DNA of 64,000 bases from Actinomycetota bacterium (GTDB lineage Bacteria; Actinomycetota; Nitriliruptoria; Nitriliruptorales; JAHWKO01): contig JAHWKW010000007.1 of NCBI GenBank assembly GCA_019347675.1, forward strand, positions 62,001 to 126,000. The letters run 5' to 3'. The notes below the pieces were generated by a model. The model was not told where the DNA came from. It worked only from the letters and a program-made list of their open reading frames with translations, and did not search any database. Positions 7,794 through 17,331 of the stretch are shown here, piece by piece; position 1 is the stretch's first letter; each line of letters begins with the position of its first letter. Both the position numbers and the translations under genes were made by a program.

Positions 7794-8435
7794 GTGAAGA
7801 TCATCTTGAAGCAGGAGGTCGACAACCTCGGCCTGGCCGGGGACGTCGTCGACGTCGCCGACGGCTACGGGCGGAACTTCCTGATCCCTCGCGGCCTGGC
7901 CATCAAGGCGACCAAGGGCGCCCTGAGGGAGGCCGAGCACCTCACCCGGGCCCGGAAGGCGCACGAGGCCAGGACGCTCGGCGCGGCGCAGGAGTTCAAA
8001 CGGCTGCTCGAAGCCCGCACGCTCCGCGTCCCGATGCGTGTGGACAACAAGGGCAACCTGTACGGGTCGGTCGGCGCCTCGGAGGTCCAGAAGATCCTCA
8101 AGGAACGCGGCCACGACATCGAACGTCGTCACGTCCACCTCGACCGGCCGATCAAGGAGATCGGTGACTACATCGCGGAGATCCATCTCCACCCACAGGT
8201 CGCCGCCGAGGTTCCGATCGAGGTCGTCGACCTCGAAGGGCAGGTCACCCCCGAGACGGTCGCGGCGCAGCGCAAGGTCGAAGCCGGCGAGGCCGCCACG
8301 CTGGAGGAGGCCGCGCTGGCAGCTGCCGCCGAGATCGAACAACCCGACGAGACCGGGCAGACCGACGAGGCCGCGGCTGCTTCCACGGCCGCGAATGACG
8401 CCCAGAGCGGGGAGCCGGCGCACAGCCGGCGATGA
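7794..8435 (+). CDS. rplI: 50S ribosomal protein L9 with extended C-terminus
   Basis: L9 binds 23S rRNA near the L1 stalk and helps keep reading frame. The start VKIILKQEVDNLGLAGDVV and the DGYGRNFLIPRGLA segment are the L9 signature. The connecting helix and the C-terminal domain (residues 75-150) follow. The protein is 213 residues long, about 60 more than the usual ~150. The extra part is an acidic Ala/Glu-rich tail ending GEPAHSRR. AGGAGG precedes the GTG start. Confidence 0.95.
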   Translation: MKIILKQEVDNLGLAGDVVDVADGYGRNFLIPRGLAIKATKGALREAEHLTRARKAHEARTLGAAQEFKRLLEARTLRVPMRVDNKGNLYGSVGASEVQKILKERGHDIERRHVHLDRPIKEIGDYIAEIHLHPQVAAEVPIEVVDLEGQVTPETVAAQRKVEAGEAATLEEAALAAAAEIEQPDETGQTDEAAAASTAANDAQSGEPAHSRR

Positions 8436-8782
8436 TCACGCGCCGCGCGCCGGACGAGTGATCGAGCAGGCCGTGCGGCCAACGTCCGCGACTGTGCGGT
8501 CGCCCCGCGGCCGTTGCTGTCCACAGCATGTGGAACCCGAAGACCGGCGCTGACAGACCCCAAGCCAGCGACCGGCGCAGTCACGCCCCAGCGCGGATCG
8601 GCGTTTCCACCGCCCTTCCACACGCATCCCACGGGATGCGCAGCTGCTTCCACCGCTTCCCCACAGGACCGTCCCCAACCCCGGGCGCCCGTGTCACAGC
8701 CGGTGCCTAGCGTGCAGCAATCAGGGCAGCGGCGGTGCTCGACAGCGGTGCTCGACAAGGGTGCTCGACAAGGGGCGGGACG
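8436..8782. other. 347-bp gap upstream of dnaB with hairpin and tandem repeat
   Basis: No gene is seen here. It holds a perfect inverted repeat (CGCATCCC, two bases, GGGATGCG; 8623-8640) and three tandem copies of a 13-bp unit containing GGTGCTCGACA (8732-8770) directly in front of dnaB. It also has several CCACA-containing words (for example CTGTCCACA and TTCCCCACA) that resemble DnaA boxes only imperfectly. Confidence 0.5.
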
Positions 8783-10615
8783 GTGGTGGTCGATCAGCGC
8801 ACCGGGAACGGCAGTGCGGTGGCGGCGAGGACATCGGCCGCGTTCGACCGCACGCCCCCGCAGCACATCGACGCCGAGGTGGCGGTTCTGGGCGCGGCGC
8901 TGTTGTCACGGCCCGCTCTGGCCGAGGTGGTCGAGATCGTCCGCGCGGACGACTTCTACCGGTCGGTGCACCGGATGGTGTTCGAGGCGATCCAGGACCT
9001 GTTCAGCCGGGGAGAGGTCGTCGACCCGATCACGGTCGTGGATCGCCTCGGCCGTGACGGGTCGCTCGACGAGGTCGGCGGGGCGTCCGCGATCCACGAT
9101 CTGGTCGCGGCCGTTCCCACCGCCGCCAACGCCGTGTACTACGCGCGGATCGTCCGTGAGAAGGCGATGCTGCGTCGGCTGATCGAGGCCGGTACGCAGG
9201 TGGTGCAGCTGGGCTACGAGGGTCACGACGACGTGAACGTCGCCCTCGACCGTGCCGAGCAGCTGATCTACGAGGTCGGTCAACGGCGCATGGCATCGGA
9301 GTACTCGCCGCTGAAGGAGCTGCTGTCGGAGGGCTTCGAGCGGATCGAGCAGCGTTACGAGAACCGCTCGGAGGTGACCGGCCTGCCGACGGGGTTCAAC
9401 GACCTCGACCGGCTCACCGCCGGGCTGCAGAAGCAGAACCTGGTGATCATCGCTGCGCGCCCGTCGATGGGGAAGTCCAGCCTGGCGCTGGGGATCGCCC
9501 AGTACGTGACGGTCGAGCTGCGGCGGCCGGCGATCCTGTTCAGCTTGGAGATGAGCAAGTCCGAGATCGTCGACCGGATCCTGTCGTCCGAGGCGCGCAT
9601 CGACTCATTCAAGATCCGCAACGGTCGCCTCGACGACTCCGACTGGGCGTCGCTGTCGGACGCCATGGGACGTCTGGCCGACGCTCCCCTGTACATCGAC
9701 GACACCCCCTCGATCACCTTGATGGAGATCCGGTCCAAGAGCCGTCGGCTGGCCCAGCGCCACGGCCTGGACCTGGCGATCGTGGACTACCTGCAGCTGA
9801 TGCAGTCCCACCGCCGCGTCGAGAACCGCCAGCAGGAGGTCTCGGAGATCTCCCGGGGCCTGAAGATGCTGGCCAAGGAGCTCGACGTCCCGGTCATCGC
9901 GCTGTCGCAACTGTCGCGCCAGCCCGAGACCCGCGGCGACAAGCGCCCGCAGCTGTCGGATCTGCGCGAGTCGGGTTGCCTGACCGCCGAGACACGCGTG
10001 CTGCGTGCCGACGACGGGCGTTGGGTCGCGCTCGGCGAGCTGTACACGACCGGGGAACGCGACATCCCGGTGTGGACGGTGAACCGCGACTGCAGCCTCG
10101 TTCCGGGCAGGATGACGCACGTCTTCTCCAGCGGACGCAAACCCGTTTTCCGCCTGCGCCTGCGCTGCGGGCGGTCGGTGGACGCCACCGCCAACCACCC
10201 GTTCCTGGCCGCCGACGGGTGGCGGCGGCTGGACGACATCCGCGTCGGTCAACCGCTCGCCGTGCCGCGAGCCGCGCCGGAGCGGGCGCATGGTCTCCAG
10301 ATCGCCTCGTCCGACGTTGTCTGGGACGAGGTGGCCGACATCCAGGTGGTCGGAGAGCGCGAGGTGTTCGACGCGACCGTCCCGGGGACGCACAACTTCG
10401 TGGCCGAGGGGATCGTCGCCCACAACTCGATCGAGCAGGACTCCGACGTGGTGGGGTTCATCTACCGTGACCAGGTCTACGACCCGGACTCGCCTGACCG
10501 CGGCATCGCTGAGCTGATCATCTCCAAGCACCGCAACGGACCGATCGGCGTGGTCAAGCTCGCGTTCCTCGACCACCTGACCAAGTTCGCGAACCTCGCC
10601 CGGACCAGCGTGTGA
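8783..10615 (+). CDS. dnaB: replicative DNA helicase DnaB with in-frame mini-intein
   Basis: DnaB is the hexameric 5'-3' helicase that opens the replication fork. The N-terminal primase-interacting domain (PPQHIDAEVAVLGAALL) is followed by the RecA-like helicase core: Walker A ARPSMGKSS, the Walker B region LAIVDYLQLM, and the end SKHRNGPIGVVKLAF. Host residues total about 460, the normal size. A 150-residue intein interrupts the conserved ESG/SIEQ site. The GTG at 8783 is preferred because a purine-rich AAGGGGCGGGA precedes it; the frame is open to a GTG at 8735 inside the tandem repeat. Translation of active DnaB requires intein excision. Confidence 0.96.
   Translation: MVVDQRTGNGSAVAARTSAAFDRTPPQHIDAEVAVLGAALLSRPALAEVVEIVRADDFYRSVHRMVFEAIQDLFSRGEVVDPITVVDRLGRDGSLDEVGGASAIHDLVAAVPTAANAVYYARIVREKAMLRRLIEAGTQVVQLGYEGHDDVNVALDRAEQLIYEVGQRRMASEYSPLKELLSEGFERIEQRYENRSEVTGLPTGFNDLDRLTAGLQKQNLVIIAARPSMGKSSLALGIAQYVTVELRRPAILFSLEMSKSEIVDRILSSEARIDSFKIRNGRLDDSDWASLSDAMGRLADAPLYIDDTPSITLMEIRSKSRRLAQRHGLDLAIVDYLQLMQSHRRVENRQQEVSEISRGLKMLAKELDVPVIALSQLSRQPETRGDKRPQLSDLRESGCLTAETRVLRADDGRWVALGELYTTGERDIPVWTVNRDCSLVPGRMTHVFSSGRKPVFRLRLRCGRSVDATANHPFLAADGWRRLDDIRVGQPLAVPRAAPERAHGLQIASSDVVWDEVADIQVVGEREVFDATVPGTHNFVAEGIVAHNSIEQDSDVVGFIYRDQVYDPDSPDRGIAELIISKHRNGPIGVVKLAFLDHLTKFANLARTSV
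9977..10426 (+). mobile_element. DnaB mini-intein (protein-splicing element without endonuclease)
   Basis: The insertion begins with Cys (CLTAETRVLRADDG, block A) right after RESG and ends VAHN before SIEQ. Block B is DATANHPFLA with the TxxH motif, block F is VFDATVPGTHNFVAEG, and block G is IVAHN plus Ser+1. All splicing residues are therefore present: Cys1, block-B His, penultimate His, terminal Asn and Ser+1. At 150 residues it is a minimal HINT domain. No LAGLIDADG or HNH endonuclease lies between blocks B and F. The same insertion site is used by the well-known Synechocystis DnaB intein. Confidence 0.95.
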
Positions 10616-10777
10616 CTGGTCGGTCCCGCGGTTCGCGGCCGGGACGGTCCGCGCCGGTACGCTGGGCGACGAGGCTCGTCCGCGCGGTCCATCTTTCGTC
10701 GGGTACCGGCGGGCTGTTGCGCCTCGCGGCCTCGCCGCTCCGCCCCTCTACCGCCCCCCGCTCTCGAAGGTGCCCCC

Positions 10778-12625
<1,848 letters not shown>

Positions 12626-12776
12626 CACCGTGTAGGGGAAGCGACGACTTCTCCGTCGGCCCTTCCGGTTCCTCCCACACCCGGCCTTCAGGCCAGGACG
12701 GTCGCACGGGCCTCCCCTCCTATGCTCGATCGGGGCCTCCAAGCCCGTCGCTCGCAGCGCTGGACGTCAGGGACCG

Positions 12777-13766
12777 ATGAGTCAACAGCCGGATCCAGAG
12801 GCGGATCCAGAGGCGGATCCAGAGGCGGATCCAGGCGAGATCTGCGTGTTCGCCCCCGCCCCGCTGCTGACCGTCACGGTCGAGGAAGCCACCAACGGCG
12901 AGCCCGAGCTGCACGTGCACTGTGGGGGGCAAGGGTTCTGGGTCGCACGGATGATCCAGACGCTGGAGGCATCCTTGGCGCTGTGTGCCTCGTTCGGAGG
13001 AGAGACGGGCTCGGTGGCGCGCCACCTGGTCGAGGAGGCACGCATGTCCCTTCGAGGGACGTCGACCGGCAGCGCGAACCCCGCGTACGTCCAGGACCGT
13101 CGTAGCGGCGAGCGGGAAGAGATCGTCAACGTTCCCGGCGGTCCACTGACTCGACATGAGCTCGACGACCTGTACAGCGCGACGCTGACGGCGTCGCTGG
13201 GAGCGAAAGTGTGCGTGCTGACCGGCACGCAAGACCCCGAGATCCTGTCGGCGACGGTCTTCCGCCGGCTCTCGACCGACCTGGGGGCCAACGGCGTGAT
13301 GGTGGTGGCAGATCTGTCCGGCGAGCAGCTGCGCCAAGCGCTTCAAGGCGGGCTGCGGATGCTGAAGACCAGCGATGACGAGCTGCTCGACGGCGGGTGG
13401 GCCGCCAGCGACGATGAGGCGGGAGTGATCGAAGGTCTGAAGAAGCTGCACGAGGCCGGCGCTCAGGAGGTGGTCGTGTCACGCGGTGCCAGGCCCGCCA
13501 TGGCGCTGGTTGGCGACACGCTGCTGGCCGTGGAGCCGCCGAGCCTGGAGCCCGTCGATACGCGCGGGTCAGGCGACTCGATGACGGCAGCGCTGGCCGT
13601 CGCGCTCAGCCGCGACTTCGACCCTCCCGCGACACTGAAGTTCGCGGCTGCCGCGGCCGCCTTGAACATCACCCGCAGAGGATCGGGCAGCGGACAGCGC
13701 ACCGACATCGAGCACCTCGGCGATCGCATCGAGCTGCGCCCGCTCGACGATCCCGCCGGGTCATGA
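12777..13766 (+). CDS. PfkB-family carbohydrate kinase, 1-phosphofructokinase-like
   Basis: A 329-residue ribokinase-fold kinase. The sugar-binding GG motif is GGQGFWVARMIQTL followed by FGGETG, the pattern seen in 1-phosphofructokinases and tagatose-6-phosphate kinases. The signature with the catalytic Asp is VDTRGSGDSMTAALAVALS near residue 265. The exact substrate is uncertain, because the canonical GGKGxNVAR is changed (K to Q, N to W). The N-terminus carries the repeat DPEADPEADPEADP encoded by a 12-bp tandem array (12791-12835) directly after the ATG, which looks like a recent expansion outside the fold. Confidence 0.8.
   Translation: MSQQPDPEADPEADPEADPGEICVFAPAPLLTVTVEEATNGEPELHVHCGGQGFWVARMIQTLEASLALCASFGGETGSVARHLVEEARMSLRGTSTGSANPAYVQDRRSGEREEIVNVPGGPLTRHELDDLYSATLTASLGAKVCVLTGTQDPEILSATVFRRLSTDLGANGVMVVADLSGEQLRQALQGGLRMLKTSDDELLDGGWAASDDEAGVIEGLKKLHEAGAQEVVVSRGARPAMALVGDTLLAVEPPSLEPVDTRGSGDSMTAALAVALSRDFDPPATLKFAAAAAALNITRRGSGSGQRTDIEHLGDRIELRPLDDPAGS
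12791..12835 (+). repeat. 12-bp tandem repeat in the 5' end of the PfkB-like gene
   Basis: GGATCCAGAGGC is repeated about 3.7 times without change and encodes Pro-Glu-Ala-Asp units. It is in frame. Confidence 0.9.
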
Positions 13767-13841
13767 ACGACGACCCGCCGAGAGCGCGGAGAGCCAGGCG
13801 TCGGCACCGGAACGGTCATCTTCGTTCGGAACCTCCGCGAC

Positions 13842-14714
13842 ATGTACGTTCGCAACGCCCGCCGTGGTCAGCGGCCCGAAGACGGAGACGTGGCGCAGAT
13901 CCGCAACACCATCCCAGACTTCCAGCGGTTCGCCGGTCGGGCGCTGTCGGTCGAGCAACGCACCCGAGAGCAGCTGTGGGATGAGCTGTACCGCTCGTTG
14001 CACCCGGACGTCTTCGAGCGGTTCTTCGACGGGCAGGGGTCACGGGAGGGGATCCCTGCGTTGGTCCACCGCATCCGCGCGCTCCGGGCCCGCGTGCAGA
14101 AGGCGGTTGCGGTCATGCCGGACATCATCGAAGGCGTCGAGCCCGCCGTGCGTTCCACCCTCGACGTGCCCGACGCACCCGAGCCCCTGCACGTCCTGAT
14201 GGTCGGAAGCTTCTCCGCGAACGCGTTCGTGGACAGGCTCGACGGCGACGTCGCGGTGTTCCACTGCCTGGAGTGGTTCGCCGGCCGGGACCCGGCTCGT
14301 GTGCTGGTGGCCCACGAGGACACCCACGCCTGGCACCAGCTGGCCCAAGGACCCGGCCCCGGCGACGATCCGGCCTGGAGCGCCTTCTCCGAAGGGCTGG
14401 CGATCAGCGTGTCGCGGACGGTGGTGCCCGACCGCCCCGAGGACGAGTACTTCTGGTACGGGCTCGGCGGGTTCGAGGAGTGGCTGCCGTGGTGTCGGGA
14501 GCACCGCGACGAACTGCGTGAGCGGTTCCGCGAACGCCTCGATGACCCCGAGGCGGTCGAGGCATTCTTCGGTGGCGGCTTTGTCGAGGACCACTGGCGG
14601 GTCGGCTTCTTCATCGCCGACGAACTCGTGCGTGACCTCGGCGTTCCACCCCCGCAGCTCGTCCGCATGAGCGTGGAGGACGCCGGCCGAGCCATCCGCG
14701 ACGCGCTTCGCTAG
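13842..14714 (+). CDS. putative zinc metallopeptidase, DUF2268-like
   Basis: A 290-residue soluble protein with HEDTHAWHQ (an HExxH motif) at about residue 166 and, some 30 residues later, SEGLAISVSR, in which the Glu would be the third zinc ligand. This spacing and the 'predicted Zn-dependent protease' style (HE.tHa.H...EGlA) resemble DUF2268 proteins. No signal peptide is seen, so it probably acts in the cytoplasm. Substrate is unknown. It lies 75 bases after the PfkB-like gene and is followed within five bases by the secreted hydrolase gene, so these may be co-transcribed. The start is uncertain by a few codons. Confidence 0.65.
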   Translation: MYVRNARRGQRPEDGDVAQIRNTIPDFQRFAGRALSVEQRTREQLWDELYRSLHPDVFERFFDGQGSREGIPALVHRIRALRARVQKAVAVMPDIIEGVEPAVRSTLDVPDAPEPLHVLMVGSFSANAFVDRLDGDVAVFHCLEWFAGRDPARVLVAHEDTHAWHQLAQGPGPGDDPAWSAFSEGLAISVSRTVVPDRPEDEYFWYGLGGFEEWLPWCREHRDELRERFRERLDDPEAVEAFFGGGFVEDHWRVGFFIADELVRDLGVPPPQLVRMSVEDAGRAIRDALR

Positions 14715-14719
14715 GGGTC

Positions 14720-16432
14720 GTGGTGCGCATGCGAGCTCTGCTGCTCGCCGTCACGACCACCGTGGCGGTCACGGGCGTCCCGTCCGGGGCCCAACAGGGT
14801 CCGCTCCGGTCGGATCAGGTCGTGTCGTCCTTCGACGGGACGCCGCTGTCGACGCACCTGTTCCTCCCGCCGGGGGCGACCGACGCCGCGCCCGTGCCCC
14901 TGGTGCTCCGCACCCACGGCTGGGCAGGGACCGCCGAGAGCACGCCGCACGGCACGGTCTCCCCGCTGCTCGACGCCGGCTACGCGGTGATGACCTGGGA
15001 CTCGCGCGGCTTCGGCGACTCCGGAGGCCAGGTCCAGCTCAACAAGCCCGACCTGGAAGGCAGAGACGTCAGCGCCCTGATCGACTGGGCGGTCGACAAC
15101 GCCCCGATCGCCGCCGACACCGACGGAGACCCCGTCGTCGGGCTCACCGGGGCATCGTACGCGGGGGGCGTCCAGACCGCGGCTGCCGCGATCGACGACC
15201 GCATCGACGCGATCGCGCCCGAGATCTCCTGGTCGGACCTGCGCTACTCGCTGTACCAGGGTGGAGTCGTGAACTCCAGCTGGGGATCGATGCTGTACGC
15301 GGCGGGCGTGCAGGCAGCGCGCACCGACGGGATCGATTCGCCGTCGGGGCCACAGACCGGAGGGTTGGCGCCGGAACTGCACCGCGCCTACGCCGAGTTC
15401 GTCGCCACCAATCAGCTCTCCGACGAGGCGCTGACGTTCCTGGCCGACAGCAGCCTCGCGCGGTACGGACACGATCGGGTGGTCGACGTCCCGACGTTGG
15501 TGATGAACGGCAGCGTCGACACCCTGTTCGACCTGACCGACGGCAACGGGATCTTCCAGCACGTCCGCGCCCAGGGCGCCCCGGCCAAGTACGTCGTCTT
15601 CTGCGGCGGCCACGTGCAGTGTCCCTACCCGGACGCCGACGACCGACAGCACCTCGACCGAGCCATCCTGACCTGGTTCGCCCGCTACCTCGACGGCCGG
15701 GACGTCGACACGGGAGCGGCGGTCGAGTACCGCACCAACGAGGCGGTGTGGCGTGCCGCAGACGACTTCCCGCCCTCGTCCGCCGTCGTCGTCACCGCCG
15801 AAGGACACGGGACGGTGATCCAGCCCGGCGCGCCCGCCGTCGACGGCCCGCCGAGGGGGCCGACGACCGGACCGCACACCACCGCCGTCCCGAACCCGCC
15901 TGGCGACCCGGCGGCGTTCACCGTCGAGGTCGCGGCTGCTGCGGGAGGTCCGCTGGAGCTCGTCGGGGTGCCGCGAGCGACCGTGACGGTGACCGGCGAG
16001 GGGCCGGTGGCGCACCTGTTCGTCAAGCTGGTGCACCGCGAGGCCGGTCACGTCGTCCACCACCAGGAGGCGTCGCTGCGCGCCGAGGACCTGTCGTCCG
16101 ACCCGCAGCAGTTCGAACTGGCCCTGCCCGGCGTGGCCTACACCGTTCCTGAGGGACACCACCTCGACGTGCAGGTCGCGACGTCGAGCACCGTCCATGC
16201 GCTCGCCCGTCACCCGGCGCGGGCGGCGGTGCGGGTAGAGGTCACCGTCCCGGTGATCGGCCCCACCGCGGAGATCGGGGGGGATGGCGAGGTCCAGACC
16301 CCCGGGCCGGGCGGGGACCGTCGCGCCCCCAGCCCGCCGTCCGACCGGGGGCGGTGGAGGCTCGCGGCCACCGCGGCCGGTGTCGCGTTCGCCGCGTTCG
16401 CCGCGGGGGTGGTCGCCGTCCGACGCGGCTGA
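14720..16432 (+). CDS. exported CocE/NonD (X-Pro dipeptidyl-peptidase S15-type) hydrolase with membrane anchor
   Basis: The 570-residue protein has an N-terminal signal peptide (MRALLLAVTTTVAVTGVPSGAQ). The alpha/beta-hydrolase domain has the oxyanion region LRTHGWAG, the DSRGFGDSGG strand and the nucleophile elbow GLTGASYAGG. Acid and base are probably in NGSVDTLFD and FCGGHVQC. A beta-rich C-terminal domain like that of S15 peptidases and cocaine esterase follows, then a Pro-rich stretch and a C-terminal membrane segment with RRG tail. It should hydrolyse an ester or peptide bond outside the cell; the substrate is unknown. Confidence 0.82.
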   Translation: MVRMRALLLAVTTTVAVTGVPSGAQQGPLRSDQVVSSFDGTPLSTHLFLPPGATDAAPVPLVLRTHGWAGTAESTPHGTVSPLLDAGYAVMTWDSRGFGDSGGQVQLNKPDLEGRDVSALIDWAVDNAPIAADTDGDPVVGLTGASYAGGVQTAAAAIDDRIDAIAPEISWSDLRYSLYQGGVVNSSWGSMLYAAGVQAARTDGIDSPSGPQTGGLAPELHRAYAEFVATNQLSDEALTFLADSSLARYGHDRVVDVPTLVMNGSVDTLFDLTDGNGIFQHVRAQGAPAKYVVFCGGHVQCPYPDADDRQHLDRAILTWFARYLDGRDVDTGAAVEYRTNEAVWRAADDFPPSSAVVVTAEGHGTVIQPGAPAVDGPPRGPTTGPHTTAVPNPPGDPAAFTVEVAAAAGGPLELVGVPRATVTVTGEGPVAHLFVKLVHREAGHVVHHQEASLRAEDLSSDPQQFELALPGVAYTVPEGHHLDVQVATSSTVHALARHPARAAVRVEVTVPVIGPTAEIGGDGEVQTPGPGGDRRAPSPPSDRGRWRLAATAAGVAFAAFAAGVVAVRRG

Positions 16433-16582
16433 TGCCCGGACGCCCTGGCCGCCGAACGGGTTGCTGCGGTGGATCTGGTCGGTGGCGACGGGATCGCGCG
16501 GGCGTCCTGTAGAACCGCGCCCGGCCGGCCGATAACTAGCCTAGGCGGACCGATCCGCCGGCCGTTTCCGCAACGTTGCGTG

Positions 16583-16630
16583 TGGACACGACCACGGAGA
16601 GTATATATACTCCGTCATGTAACTAGTCCG
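16583..16630 (+). promoter_or_regulatory. strong sigma70-type promoter with palindrome and shared ACTAGTCCG element
   Basis: TGGACA (16583-16588), a 17-base spacer and TATACT (16606-16611) make a near-ideal housekeeping promoter. The -10 lies inside a perfect 14-bp AT palindrome, GAGTATATATACTC (16599-16612), rare in such a GC-rich window. Just downstream is CATGTAACTAGTCCG (16616-16630). CATGT, two or so bases, ACTAGTCCG recurs in the promoter at 34797-34825 of another surface-protein gene, suggesting a common regulator. A second TAACTAG word lies at 16533. Confidence 0.6.
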
Positions 16631-16639
16631 CCGGTACGA

Positions 16640-17323
16640 CTGCGAGGTGACACCGTTAGCCGTTCAGACCGCCAGCGACGCGGCGGCCCCTCGGGCCGTC
16701 TGCCTCTGCTGGTCGCCGCGGCGTTGATCATCCTGGCCCAGACCGGGGTGGTCTACCTCGCCGTGGATCACCTCGGGGAGCGGGGCCTGCGGTCGACGAG
16801 CCGGCCCGCGGTGACCGGCACGCCGTCCCACGAGGTGACGGACCCTCTCCGCGTCGACGCCCCGCAGCGGTCGTCACCACCGCCCGTCGCGGTCACGGCC
16901 GATGGAGTCGCCGGAGGCGGAGAGCAGGTGTCGGGCGCGACGTCGGACGCCACCACGCCGGGCCGGGCATCCGCCGGTCAGCGCAGCCAGCCCAAGAAGA
17001 ACGCTGACCGTGGCCGTCCCGGCACCCAGCCCAAGAAGAACGCTGACCGTGGCCGTCCCGGCACCCAGCCCCAGGCCCCCGCCGCCCCACAGGCGCCACC
17101 TCGACAGCAGCCGCCCGCGGCGCCCGCGCCTGCCCCGGCCCCGCCGCCACCGGCGCCTGAACAGCCGACCTGCGAGGCCGACAAGCCCTCCGAGCGCGCC
17201 GGCGACCCCGCCTGCCGTGGGAACACCGCGGACCCCGGCCCGGGCCGCGCCAACCCACCCGCCCCCGCCGGCAAGTCCGACGACGCCGGCGGTTCCCGGG
17301 GCGCACCACCCGGGAAGCGCTGA
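16640..17323 (+). CDS. Pro/Ala/Lys-rich membrane-anchored extracytoplasmic protein, start uncertain
   Basis: A basic N-terminus, one membrane segment (LPLLVAAALIILAQTGVVYLAV) and then a disordered Pro/Ala-rich region. A 13-residue unit (QPKKNADRGRPGT) is repeated twice exactly, followed by Pro/Ala runs and a Cys-containing end (TCEADKPSERAGDPAC). The frame is open from a GTG at 16469, but the promoter at 16583-16611 lies inside that extension. Downstream of the promoter there is no in-frame ATG or GTG before the membrane segment; candidates are CTG at 16640, a non-standard GTT at 16654 behind GAGGTGA, and TTG at 16724. The coordinate given is therefore provisional. Function is unknown. Confidence 0.55.
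   Translation: MRGDTVSRSDRQRRGGPSGRLPLLVAAALIILAQTGVVYLAVDHLGERGLRSTSRPAVTGTPSHEVTDPLRVDAPQRSSPPPVAVTADGVAGGGEQVSGATSDATTPGRASAGQRSQPKKNADRGRPGTQPKKNADRGRPGTQPQAPAAPQAPPRQQPPAAPAPAPAPPPPAPEQPTCEADKPSERAGDPACRGNTADPGPGRANPPAPAGKSDDAGGSRGAPPGKR
16988..17074 (+). repeat. 39-bp tandem duplication
   Basis: Two exact copies plus a partial third, encoding the 13-residue QPKKNADRGRPGT unit in frame. Confidence 0.85.
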
Positions 17324-17331
17324 GCCAGCCG

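Noticed and set aside
8436-8782. Replication origin next to dnaB
   Set aside because: The DnaA-box-like words are imperfect and few, and dnaA, dnaN, rnpA-rpmH and parAB are absent from the window.
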